Source: Hypericum androsaemum (lineage: Eukaryota; Streptophyta; Magnoliopsida; Malpighiales; Hypericaceae). Taken from it: a DNA stretch of 64,000 nucleotides. Numbering within the stretch: the stretch's first letter is position 1; each line of letters begins with the position of its first letter. This document shows positions 11,435-21,642 of the stretch, in pieces. The notes below the pieces were generated by a model, which saw only the letters and a program-made list of their open reading frames with translations, was not told where the DNA came from and searched no databases. Both the position numbers and the translations under genes were made by a program. The stretch is from positions 8,796,707 to 8,860,706 of the forward strand of contig OZ023182.1 of assembly GCA_963995505.1 (NCBI GenBank). The letters are read 5' to 3'.

Positions 11435-13725
11435 TGTGATATATTAAAAATGATCGGATGGAATAAATGGCATTCTATCGTGCTATCGACATGTGATATG
11501 ATTTTTGGAGGTGTTTCTAGATATCATTCATTAGGATTCTAGTTCAACTATAACAAAGTCTAGTCAAATTGTTTCCAAGTTGATGAATTTGGTTGGACAA
11601 TTTCGGACAGAATGACCTTTGTTTAGTTAATTAGACATATCTTTCTCATTTTTGCTCAGAATACTATGAATGAATATGATCCATAAACTAGACACATGTG
11701 GCTACAATTTATCTGTTGATAAGATTTTCCAAAAAGTAACGAAAGTTAGTGAAAAATGGGATCCAAATTGCTGAATTCTGATTGGGCCACATGGAAAGTG
11801 GAACCAATCACAAACTAACACTTGCTTTCCTTACAAATTGACACAAGGGCTTTTATGGAGGGAAGCTTATCTATTGAAGGAGCTTATTATACATGGAAAT
11901 ATCTAGAAAAAGGTGGAAACAAAGGGCAAAAGGTCTCAAAACCGAGTTAGAAAAGAGAAAGGAGAGAGAGAGCAAGAAGAAAGAGAAAGGAAATAGGGGA
12001 AGAAAGAACAGCTTGGTAAGCTATTTTCCACTCAGATTTGGAATTTTATGTCTTCATAAAAGTTGTAGAGGACTCAAATATCTTTCTAATGGTATATTAT
12101 ATATTCTATTTGAATCAAGAAATCAACAGAAAATCAGTTCTGAACTACAGACTGATTACTATAGTTTTCAATTGAGCGTGTGTCAGAAGAAGTGCTTGGT
12201 AAGCATACTTAGACTCCGAATTGGACTTTAGTTCCTTCTTACAGATTGTAGAAGACTTGAGTAGCTTTCTAACGCCATATCACACGTCCTATTTGGATGA
12301 AGAGTTTGTCTTAAAAGCTCTATCAAAATTTAGGTTGACAGTTTGGGTTCGGTATTGAAGGGGGACCAAGAGTAAACATTGGGTAAGTTGATTCTTTGGG
12401 ATTCTATGTTGATTTTTGAACTCTAAGTTATCAAGAACTACAGGGGAGTTTGAGTACAATGGATAAATAGATCGGGTTTTATGTGGTATCTACCGAAGTT
12501 AGAAGCGGTTGAGCTTATTGTGTGTTTGGTGTGTAACTTGGTGGGGGAAGTGAGGAATTGACCTCATTTTATGATTGGAAATTATTGTACAGAGCATATA
12601 AGGCTTCTTCACAACTTGGAAGATCGGTTGAAGGTTAAAGTGAAGGGAGGATAAGACTCGGAAATCAGCACCATTGAGGAATACTCGTTTGTGTAAGCGG
12701 ATAGAACATGATAGATTGACTTTGTTTGGTGCATGTGCATGTTTTCGACCTTGATTATGTGCGTCTCATGCATATGGAGTTTGTTCATAAAGTTGTCGTG
12801 TGCTTAAGTGGCATGTTTGGTCATGTTTGGATTGGGTGGTGACATTTGTGGTATATGTGTGTGTGTGGCCGGCTAGAGAGTATGTGTTGCTAGCTTGGGG
12901 CCAATTTGTGAGGTTGTGACATGTCCATATGTATTGGATGTGGTCTTGGATCTTTGATTGTGCGAGGAATATGTTGTGTTATTTTTTGGTGAGAAATGGA
13001 CAGATTTCCCGTGTTAACCGGGGATGTTAGCCTATGTGCACATAGACTGGGGATATCCTAGTTACTACTATAAACTTAGTATGTGATATGATATGAAGAT
13101 TTGATGGCCATGTTGATATCCCTGCGCTGGAGAGGAAGTGGCCCGACTAAATCTGTCTATATAGCTCACCGTTTGTTGACTATTTTTGTTTGAGTGTGTG
13201 TGAGATCATACGGTTGGCATGCATTTCTTTTTGTGGTCTTATCTGATGTTGAACGTAGTTAAGTTCTATTTCACCCACTTGTATCTGACTCAATCAATAT
13301 GTTATGTTCTATCTTCTTACTAAGTATTTCAAAACACTTACCCCTTACTAATCTATCTCAGGTTCCGTGCTACCCTAGGTTGTCTTCGGGTCCAGAGTCC
13401 GCGGTGAATGCCCACCTTTTTCCTTCCAGGGCTACTTTTTGAGGTCTCTGGATCACGCTGTCTTCGGTACTCCTGTATAGATGCTCCTTAGTGGTTTTCA
13501 AATGCTAGATCCTGATCTATGTTTTGTTTGATCATGTATCATCAGGGGACTGGTTTAGATTTTTGGTGATGGTTCTTATATCATCTGTGTATATCTTACC
13601 CTTTGAGAGGCATGTCTATATGACTTAACTTTGTGTTATGTTTTGAGGCTGGCTAGATCCATCTTTTGTCGTTTGTATATCATGAGGTCTAGTGCCGGTC
13701 ACCGACCTTAGGTTGGGTCGTGACA
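11435..13725 (+). repeat. 5' LTR of the nested gypsy element
   Basis: This 2,291-bp LTR begins tgtgatatat and ends gtcgtgaca. Its left end is fixed by the gtaac target duplication and its right end by the primer-binding site 4 bp downstream. Its last 190 bp match 17368-17559 almost exactly. Confidence 0.85.
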
Positions 13726-13729
13726 GACT

Positions 13730-13741
13730 TGGTATCAGAGC
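13730..13741 (+). promoter_or_regulatory. Primer-binding site, initiator Met-tRNA type
   Basis: tggtatcagagc, 4 bp downstream of the 5' LTR, is the standard complement of the 3' end of plant initiator methionine tRNA used to prime minus-strand DNA synthesis. Confidence 0.88.
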
Positions 13742-13884
13742 CTAGGTTATTTTACCTTATATCTTGTCTGAATGAGTACTTTAGGAACCCTACGGAGCTT
13801 AGGATCTCTCATACTCTTGTCCTCCTTTGTATAAGCTTGTCCTTTGGTCTTTTTAAATCGTGACTTGCTTTTATAGGGGGAGAT

Positions 13885-16800
13885 ATGCCTGTTACACACA
13901 GTGGTGCTGAAACTACTATGAGGGAGCGAGGTGAGAGCTCGGAGGGACCCATAGAAGATATACTACCTGAGCCCGGACTACCAGTGGAGAACATAACTAC
14001 TGCCAATGCCACGACATTTGAGACAGACCCACCAGTTGATAGTACTTCTGAGGCTGAAAGACGTGGTGGTGATGCTGTGGACAGAGTATTGATAGCAATG
14101 GAGAAATTTATTGCTGCTCAACAAAGTCAGGTGGATCGAAAAGCTTCTATGGTTTCTAAAGATGACTCATTGGGAGAGTTCCTTAAGTTGGAGCCACCTA
14201 CATTTTCAGGTGTGCGTGATGATCCTCATGTATTTATTGATGAAATGGAGAAGAGGTGGAAGATTTTGAAATGTGAAGGAAAGAGGATGGTAGAGTTAGC
14301 TGCATTTAAGTTGACTGGAGAGGCTGGGGTGTGGTTTCAAACTGTTGGATCACGTGGATGGACTTGGAAGAGATTTAGTAAAGCTTTGTTAGATCGCTTC
14401 TTGCCTGAGAGTTTGAGGGATGCTCGTGCTTTCGAGTTTGAGCGGTTGGTGAAGACACCAGAGATGACAGTTACTGAGTATGATCAGAAATTTTGTTATC
14501 TTTCCCGCTATGCAAAGCATTTGATTCCTGATGAGGAGAAGAAGGTAAAGAGGTTCATCCGGGGACTTGATGATGCTATGTTCAAGGTTATGTATCCTTG
14601 TGGATTTCAGTCCTATGCAGCTGCAGTGGATTGTGTAACGACATTGGAGATGCGTGATACTGAGCGACAAATGATCCAAAGACAAGCAAAAGTTCAGAGA
14701 TTTGAAAGACAACCACAACCTAGTTCTAACCAAAGCTTTGGGCAACAGCAGGGAATGATAAATATTCAGCCCACTGTGTCGAGAGGTGGAGGATCATTTG
14801 GTAGATTTGGGAGAGGAAAAGGTGTTCGCAACCCATATGGTGGTCGGGATCAATTTAGTAGCTCAGTGAGTTGTCCAAGTTGTGGGAAACAACATCATGG
14901 AAGATCATGTTATAGACAGACATGAGCTTGCTTTGGATGTGGCAAATACGGACATCATGTCAAAGATTGTCCTGAGGCTAAAGTAAGGCAACGTATCCAG
15001 GTTGCTAGTTTATCTACTGCACCTCATGGTTATATTCTTCCTCGACTTCAAGGACAAAATAGGAGTTTAGTGGGCCAGAGCTTGGAGGGGGAGAATTCAG
15101 CTTCTAAGGGAAAGGAGCCTACAGAACATGGTGGAGGTGGTCCTGCTCGAGTATACATTTTGACGAAGAAAGATGCTGCTGCATCTAATACTGTGGTTTC
15201 AGGTATACTCTCTATAGGCTTATTAAATGCTCAAGTGTTGTTTGATTCAGGGTCGACACATTCATTCGTGTCACCCCAGTTTGCTAAGTCTTTTGATGGT
15301 CAACCTGAGTTCTTAGAGAAGTCACTAGATGTTTGTACTCCTTCAGGTCATATCATACATGTGCATTTAGTTCTTAAATCATGTGTGATTATTGTGGATG
15401 GACATAATATGGTTGCTGATTTATATGTGCTGGAGATGGAGGATTTTGATGTGATTTTGGGTATGGATTGGTTATCCTCATATCATGCACCAGTAGATTG
15501 TTTCAATAAGATTGTGAACTTTAGGCCTAAGGATGAGCAAGAATTTATGTTCCGGGGTGATGGGATGACCATTCCAGCTAGGCTTATTTCATGTTTGAAG
15601 GCTTGCAGACTGTTGAAAAGGGGTTGTGTAAGTTATTTAGCTATGGTTAAAGAAGTTGATACAGATACAGAAAAGACAACTATCGATAAGATTCCTGTTG
15701 TGAAGGAGTTTCCAGATGTTTTTCCAGATGAATTACCAGGTTTACCTCTTGAGAGGGAAATCGAGTTTTGTATTGAGTTGATGCTAGGGACAGAACCAAT
15801 CTCTATACTACTATATCGCATGGCACCTGCTGAGTTAAAAGAGCTGAAGATTCAGTTGCAAGATCTGTTGGATAAAGGATATATTCGACCTAGTATTTCA
15901 CCATGGGGTGCCCCAGTGTTATTTGTTAGGAAGAAGGATGGAAGTTTGAGGTTGTGCATTGATTACCGTAAGCTTAATAAGGTGACTATTCACAACCAAT
16001 ATCCTCTTCCACGTATTAATGATTTATTTGATCAGCTAAAGGATGCCAAGTGGTTCTCAAAGATTGACTTAAGGTCAGGATACCATCAGTTAAGGATTCG
16101 AAAGGAAGATGTGGCTAAGACAGCTTTCAGAACTCGATATGGACACTATGAGTTCTTGGTTATGCCATTTGGTCTCACTAATGCACCTGCATACTTTATG
16201 GGTTTGATGAATCGAGTGTTTAAGCCATTCTTGGATCAATTTGTAGTTGTCTTCATTGATGACATATTGGTTTACTCACGTACTAAAGAAGAGCATGAAG
16301 GACATCTTCGGTTGGTTTTGAAGACTTTGCTTGATAATCAGTTGTATGCGAAGTTTTCTAAGTGTGAGTTTTGGCTACAAAGTGTGGCATTCCTAGGACA
16401 TGTTATTTCTAAGGATGGAGTGTCAGTTGATCCAATGAAGGTAGAAACGGTGGTGAATTGGCCAACTCCCACCAATGTTACTGAGGTACGTAGTTTCCTT
16501 GGTTTGGCTGGATATTACAGACGGTTTGTAAAAGGGTTTTCTACTTTGGCTGCTCCACTCACCCGATTGACACAGAAGAATGTAAAGTATGTGTGGACAG
16601 AAGATTGTGAGAGAAGTTTTCAAGAGTTGAAATATTTGTTAACTAATGCTCCAGTTTTGGCTTTACCATCTGCATTCGGGAAATATTCAGTGTACTGTGA
16701 TGCTTCCAGGATTGGTTTGGGATGTGTTTTGATGCAGGAAAAAAATGTGATAGCTTATGCCTCTAGACAGTTGAAGAAACATGAGCGCAACTACCCAGTG

Positions 16801-17403
16801 CACGATTTGAAAATGGCGGCAGTGGTGTTTGCACTCAAGATATGGAGGCATTATCTATATGGTGAGAAATTTGAAATATTTACTGACCATAAGAGCTTAA
16901 AGTATATTTTTGATCAAAGAGATCTAAATATGAGACAAAGGAGATGGTTGGAGCTTCTGAAAGACTATGATTGTACCATTAGCTATCATCCAGGAAAAGG
17001 TAACGTGGTTGCAGATGCCTTGAGCCGAAAGTCAGCTGGTAGTTTGGCACATATATCATTGATTCGACAACCTTTGATTACAAGCCTACACGAGCTAGTC
17101 GACCAAGGATTGGAGTTGACAGCAGTTCTAAATGGAACTGAACCTGTGATGTTGGGTGAGATACATATGCAACCAACTATTCGTGGTCGAGTTGTGGAAC
17201 TACAGCGAGAGGATCCTGAGTTAGTGGAAATAATTAGAAAAGTTGAGGAAGGAGCATTGCCAAAATTTCATCTTAGTGCTAATGGTGTTCTACATTACGG
17301 TACTCGACTGGTTGTGCCTGATGTAGGAGATGTGAGGAGAGATATTATGGCTCAAGCACACAAGGCCATGTATCATCAGGGGACTGGTTTAGATTTTTGG
17401 TGA
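13885..17403 (+). pseudogene. gypsy gag-pol frame with one stop and no integrase
   Basis: From ATG 13885 the frame stays open except for one TGA at 14923-14925, just before the zinc knuckle ([14 protein letters not shown]). Gag occupies the first 346 codons. After the stop come protease ([12 protein letters not shown]), reverse transcriptase ([14 protein letters not shown], active site FIDDILVYS) and RNase H ([23 protein letters not shown]). The stop could be a CGA-to-TGA change. At about 17368 the frame runs into LTR sequence and ends GLDFW, so the integrase is deleted. It cannot complete transposition alone. Confidence 0.9.
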
Positions 17404-17559
17404 TGGTTCTTATATCATCTGTGTATATCTTACCCTTTGAGAGGCTTGTCTATATGACTTAACTTTGTGTTATGTTTTGAGGCTGGCTAGATCCATCTTT
17501 TGTCGTTTGTATATCATGAGGTCTAGCGCCGGTCACCGACCTTAGGTTGGGTCGTGATA
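17368..17559 (+). repeat. Truncated 3' LTR of the nested gypsy element
   Basis: These 192 bp match the end of the 5' LTR (13533-13725) with few differences. The junction with pol lies in the shared string catgtatcatcagg, pointing to microhomology-mediated deletion of integrase and about 2.1 kb of LTR. Confidence 0.88.
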
Positions 17560-17675
17560 GTAACCATCCGGTAAAACCCCCAATTGTTATCGACATGTTG
17601 GATGAGAAGACCCAGCCCGAAGATCCACCGTTGAGCGACAAGAACATGTCCTCACAAATTGTTGTCGCTCGAGAA

Positions 17676-17750
17676 TTGAAACATGTTCTTGCAGACCCAA
17701 TTGAAACATGTTCTTGCAAACCCAATTGAAACATGTTCTTGCAGACCCAA
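17676..17750. repeat. Three 25-bp tandem repeats
   Basis: Three consecutive units each begin ttgaaacatgttcttgca and end acccaa (17676-17700, 17701-17725, 17726-17750); the middle one has one change. They lie inside the MULE, right of the nested gypsy element. The unit length is not a multiple of three, so it would not keep one coding frame. Confidence 0.9.
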
Positions 17751-18012
17751 TTGATAGATTCCTTCGACAGCCAGGGACAGATTCACACAAAAGAAGAGTC
17801 GAAAGCAGAATGGTCGACAAGGTTCTCTTTGAAGGCGTGGGTTGCCTCTTCGCTTTTTGTTCACCAAATTTTTGAATGTTCCTTGAAGAGGCAAGTGATT
17901 CGGATATTCAATTTGTGGAATTCTTGTGGCTTAGTTATTGTTTTCAATTGATTAAAGGGTGGTCGACGGCCGGAGGTTTTTTTATTATTTGCTCGACGAT
18001 GATATTAGGGTC

Positions 18013-18163
18013 TCAGCGAGGGAGATTGGAGGTATCAACGGTGATGTTCGTGGCGTGCATGAGCGGGGTGAGGCCGTCGGCGCCAAAGTATGTGATGTCA
18101 GCTTTGGCGAGGATTAGGGATGTGAGCTTCATAACAGATCTCATCCCGGATGGTGGATGATGA
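18013..18163 (-). pseudogene. Ankyrin-repeat-like gene fragment captured in the MULE
   Basis: On the minus strand a short open stretch reads LILAKADITYFGADGLTPLM, which has the spacing and the G-LTPLM core of an ankyrin repeat. The surrounding frame enters from the MULE terminal repeat and stops shortly after. This looks like a piece of a host gene carried inside the element rather than a functional gene. A single repeat is weak evidence, so the family call is tentative. Confidence 0.4.
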
Positions 18164-18548
18164 AGCAAAAAAGAGAAACCGTCATTGGGGAAGACAGGTT
18201 CGGGAGGACGACATCTTGGTCGGGGAAGAAGGGGGGCGAGGAAGGAGAAGAATTTTTTTTTCAAGGGTATTTTTATCATTTCAATGACAAAAATAAAAAA
18301 AGAGCTGCTGACGTTAGCGAGGGACCTGAATGTATAATAAAATCAAACACTGGGAACTTTGGTGTATATTTTTCAAACAGGGGGACTTTTGGGTATATTT
18401 AAATAAACACGGGGGACTTGAGAGTAATTTTCTCTTTAATATAATGTGTAAAGCATATAATCTTTTACAATACTTACAATCATGTACAACCTTGCGCTTG
18501 AAGGGATAATAAAATATCGGTAGTCCTTCTGAACCAATCCACTAACCA

Positions 18549-18821
18549 TCATGATAATAGATATGCGGCGGTGCAGAATATGTGTCCCCTCAGAGTAGTT
18601 TGGCCTTGGTGGTCTACCCTACTATGTGTCCCCTCATCATTCTCAGGTTTTTCCAGAATATGCTGTATCATTCTAAATTGTCGTAACACTCGGTCGGGAT
18701 AATGCCACTCCACATAAAGAAAGCTTATCAACGGGACTCGTGCCAACCACAAAGTTTAATTCCGATGGCATACTTTCGAAAACTTAGCAATGATATCAGC
18801 AGTATACGGCATCCAAACTAC
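18549..18821 (-). pseudogene. Plant mobile domain (PMD/MAIN-like) gene, internal exon remnant
   Basis: After an acceptor at 18822 (ttgtattgtag) the minus strand reads VVWMPYTADIIAKF, then LWLARVPLISF and VEWHYPDRVLRQF, the signature order of proteins labelled serine/threonine phosphatase 7 long-form homologues or plant mobile domain. One in-frame TAA splits it after VCHRN. The C-terminal exon sits at 10054-10894 beyond the MULE insertion, and the 5' part is cut off by the copia fragment to the right. PMD genes are often transposon-linked. Confidence 0.72.
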
Positions 18822-18931
18822 CTACAATACAAACATGCCGACAAGATCAACAAATAACTTTTTCTACAATATTTCAAGATAAACAAAATTCGTATAAATA
18901 ATTTTTAAAAACTTACTTACATCCGAGTTTT

Positions 18932-20138
18932 TTAAGTCGTCAAACATGCGGCAGTAGTATGATACGTTGGTCCCACTAATCTGTAGGTATTCATTGCATC
19001 TCTTTCACCCTTTATCACCACTATAGCAACCTTCTCCACCTCAATTAGTCCTCCTACAACCTTATAGCCATACCCGCTATAATCCAAGGCTCCTAATGAG
19101 ATCAAATTCTTCTCCAACTTCAGAACATGCCTAACCCCACACAATTTTACCACGACACCATTCCACATCTTGATCTGGATATCACCTATGCCAGTGACTC
19201 TACAAGCAAAACCATCACCCATAGTCACCATACCTGAATCAACGAACTTGTAGGTGTCGAACCACCCTCTCTTGGGCGTCATGTGAAAGGAACAAGCGCT
19301 ATCCAAAATCCAGGAATCAGAGTGCTTTGGACCTGACAAAACAGGAAGACAGTCACCATCCGACCCGGCCAAATAAGAGGTCACGTTCACGGAATCCGAT
19401 TCTTTTCCTTTGTGATCCCGAGTTCTTCTTGGACAATCCTCCTTCACGTGCCCTTTTTCTCTGCACTCGAAGCAATTTCCTTTGAACCTCCTTGACCACG
19501 ACTTGGATCCTTTCCCATCTCTTCCTCCTCCTCGACTATGGCTACCCCTCACAACCAGCCCTTCCATTCGCTCATCGCCAGTTTTTCTCCTTTGATGAAA
19601 CCCTAGCAGAGCACTTGTGATCTCCTCCAACACCAAGGACTCCTTCCCCCAAGTTAGAGTTGTAACCAAATTTTTGTATGAGGCAGGTAAGAAATTCAGC
19701 AGCAACAATGTCTTGTCTTCTTCCTCGAACTTCACATCAACCTTTCTTAAGTCGCTTACAAGTTGACTGAAACCATCAATGTATTGGCTCAAATCCGAGC
19801 CCTCCTTCATCTTGAGCCCGTACAATCTTTGCTTAAGATAAAGCTTGTTCGACAAAGACTTAGATATATACCTTGCCTCTAATTTCTTTCATACCTCAGC
19901 TGGTGACTCTACATCTACGACGTGATACATCGCATCGTCTGCCAAGCACAAGCGAATTGTCGTCACCGCCTTGGCCCCCATCTCCTTCCACTCTTGCTCC
20001 TCCATCTTCTCGGGCTTCTTCTCCGAGAGCGCGATGACCATCCCTTGTTGCACGAGGAGATCTTTGACACGCCTTTGTCATAACCCAAAATTCGATGAAC
20101 CATCAAACTTTACAAGAGCAAACTTTGCCGTTCGACAT
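18932..20138 (-). pseudogene. copia gag-protease remnant
   Basis: The largest open part (307 codons, 18932-19855) covers late gag, a CCHC zinc knuckle (CFECREKGHVKEDC), the aspartic protease region (WILDSACSFHM) and a GAG-pre-integrase-like segment ending LVGPTYHTTAACLTT. Upstream gag to about 20138 is broken by a small frameshift near the start and by stops, including one where the related copy has Trp (LWQRR becomes L-stop). No reverse transcriptase remains. Confidence 0.85.
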
Positions 20139-20164
20139 CCTCCAACCTTTGCTCTGATATTTAT

Positions 20165-20455
20165 TGTTAGGAATTCAGCAACCAAGAGAAAAAAATGCGC
20201 AAAGAATATGGACGCAAGAGATAACGTGGTTTGGCCTAATGCCTATGTCCACGGGGAGAAAGGAGAACTTTTATTGATGGATCCGAGTCACAAAGCCATA
20301 TAAAATCATTGGATAACATGTCTTTATATAGAGGCAAATCCTTGTACATCAAGTAAGCTATCTAGGTCAAATTACGAGTCCAGAACAAGAGCCCGAACTA
20401 AACTGGAAACAAGCCCACAAAATATTTCCTCTTCAATTTCTCGACATCTCCAACA
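20165..20455 (-). repeat. LTR of the truncated copia element
   Basis: A 291-bp LTR bounded on its own strand by tgttgg and ctaaca. It closely resembles the 278-bp LTR at 21643-21920 over the segment containing tctatataaagacatgtta, a TATA-like region. Directly to its right is the PPR fragment, so the element landed in or beside that fragment. Confidence 0.8.
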
Positions 20456-20469
20456 AACACTAGTACAAG

Positions 20470-20817
20470 TCACCACATTAGGCTCCCAACCCTTCTCCTC
20501 ATCTCAGCCAAAGTAGCTTCCACACCCCGAAAATCATTCATCTCACAATAATCATTGACGAGACACATATACGATATCACGTCCAGGATAAACCCTTGCT
20601 GCTTCATCTCGTCAGCAACCCTTCTTGCATTATCTAACTTCCTAGCTTTACAATATCCATCGATCTGAATATTGAAGCTGGCAAAATCCGGAGCCACGGA
20701 CCCTAAAAACTCCAATAGAACACAATAAGCTGCATCAATTTTCGAGGAACCCAGAATACCGTGAACCGGATTGACAAATTTAATAAAAAACGATCGTATG
20801 AGATAGACTAACATCAT
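20470..20817 (-). pseudogene. Pentatricopeptide repeat (PPR) gene fragment
   Basis: The minus-strand frame contains about two PPR motifs: FNIQIDGYCKARKLDNARRV and DVISYMCLVNDYCEMNDFRG, each with the 35-residue spacing. The frame then shifts: the next bases read as a normal PPR continuation (EKGWEPNVVTCT) only after a one-base change near the EMRRR segment. The fragment ends at the copia LTR and has no start or organelle-targeting segment, so it is a gene remnant. Confidence 0.8.
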
Positions 20818-21054
20818 ACCGCATATAAATTTAATCCAGTGATATACTAAAATAACCGACTATACCAACCACATCATATACATGAGATATTTAATCCCCT
20901 AATATCTATTTATGCACTACATAGTGCATATAAATTTTATTAGCCTTCTCATATCATCTCAATGGTCAGTTGAGATTAACATAGATTAAAATCTCTGCTT
21001 AATAATAATAATAAATTCAGGATCTAACCAAATCTCAACGTAAGTCATCTATAA

Positions 21055-21105
<51 letters not shown>

Positions 21106-21414
21106 ATGTCTCCAGCATACCAATTGAATTTAATAACATGCTAATAATTGTTCAACAAAGAACTATTGGCCATGTGTTATCCATATCACTAGGATAGGTC
21201 ACGTTATAAACAATTGCTATGATACCGACAAACAAAACTTGTCCCTCTATATACAAGCACCGAGTCATGATTTTTGTTGTACCTTTTTATTTATCAGTAT
21301 ACTTTTATTCACTTTGGCAAAAATTAGGCCTTGAAGCCAAATATCTCTTTTCCTTGCTTAACCCACGATTTACATGCTTAATATCTGGTTTTTCCTTGTC
21401 TAATTCTGGTCTGC
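20818..21414. other. AT-rich spacer between PPR and LINE remnants
   Basis: No coding sequence is recognised. The stretch is AT-rich and holds the AT microsatellite at 21063-21102. Confidence 0.5.
21063..21102. repeat. (AT)n microsatellite
   Basis: About twenty uninterrupted AT dinucleotides follow a short A run. Likely length-variable between individuals. Confidence 0.95.
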
Positions 21415-21642
21415 AGGCGTCGAGGTACTTTCGGAATTTCATCGATGACATGAACGTTGTGGACTTACCTCTATGTGGTCGTAAGTTCACCTGGCATGGT
21501 ATTGGGTCTGCTAGCCGTCTCGATCGCTTTTTGGTTTCACCCGCTTGGCTTCGAATGTTCCCATAATGCTTCCAAGTGGGTATTTGTCGTAGTCGGTCAT
21601 ATCACAATCCAATCATTCTCAAAAGTGATGCCATTAAATTGA

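Larger units (their letters stand above)
11435..17559 (+). mobile_element. Ty3/gypsy retrotransposon, internally deleted, nested in a MULE
   Basis: The element has a full 5' LTR (11435-13725), a primer-binding site, a gag-pro-RT-RNase H reading frame and only the last 192 bp of the 3' LTR. The 5-bp target duplication gtaac occurs at 11430-11434 and 17560-17564, directly outside the TG start and the degraded CA end (now TA). Integrase and most of the 3' LTR are gone. The reverse transcriptase resembles plant chromovirus-type elements of the Tekay/Del kind, but the integrase C-terminus that would confirm this is missing. Confidence 0.88.
10949..18434. mobile_element. Mutator-like element (MULE) with long TIRs, gene-fragment carrier
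   Basis: The element starts gagaaaattactctcaagtc and ends with its inverse complement. The two terminal inverted repeats extend about 240 bp each (10949 to about 11185, and about 18195 to 18434) with moderate divergence. A perfect 9-bp target duplication, tttaatata, flanks it at 10940-10948 and 18435-18443, which is the Mutator hallmark. No transposase is present. The interior holds unrecognised acidic coding-like sequence (about 11160-11429), a nested gypsy element (11435-17559), a 25-bp repeat array and an ankyrin-like fragment. Without the gypsy the element would be about 1.36 kb, a typical Pack-MULE size. It landed in a plant-mobile-domain gene. Confidence 0.85.
18932..20455 (-). mobile_element. 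Truncated Ty1/copia element, 5' LTR plus gag and protease
   Basis: The minus-strand element has a 5' LTR at 20165-20455 followed by a degenerate primer-binding site and gag-protease. It is truncated before integrase, near 18932-18950, where the frame runs into unrelated sequence. No 3' LTR or target duplication was found. It belongs to the same family as the short copia at 21643-23594: both gags share the KFDGSSNFG and RVKDLLVQQG segments, but this copy is in reverse orientation and older-looking. Confidence 0.8.

Noticed and set aside
17676..17750. CRISPR-like array (three 25-bp repeats)
   Set aside because: Repeats are directly adjacent with no spacers, in plant transposon DNA; this is a small tandem repeat.
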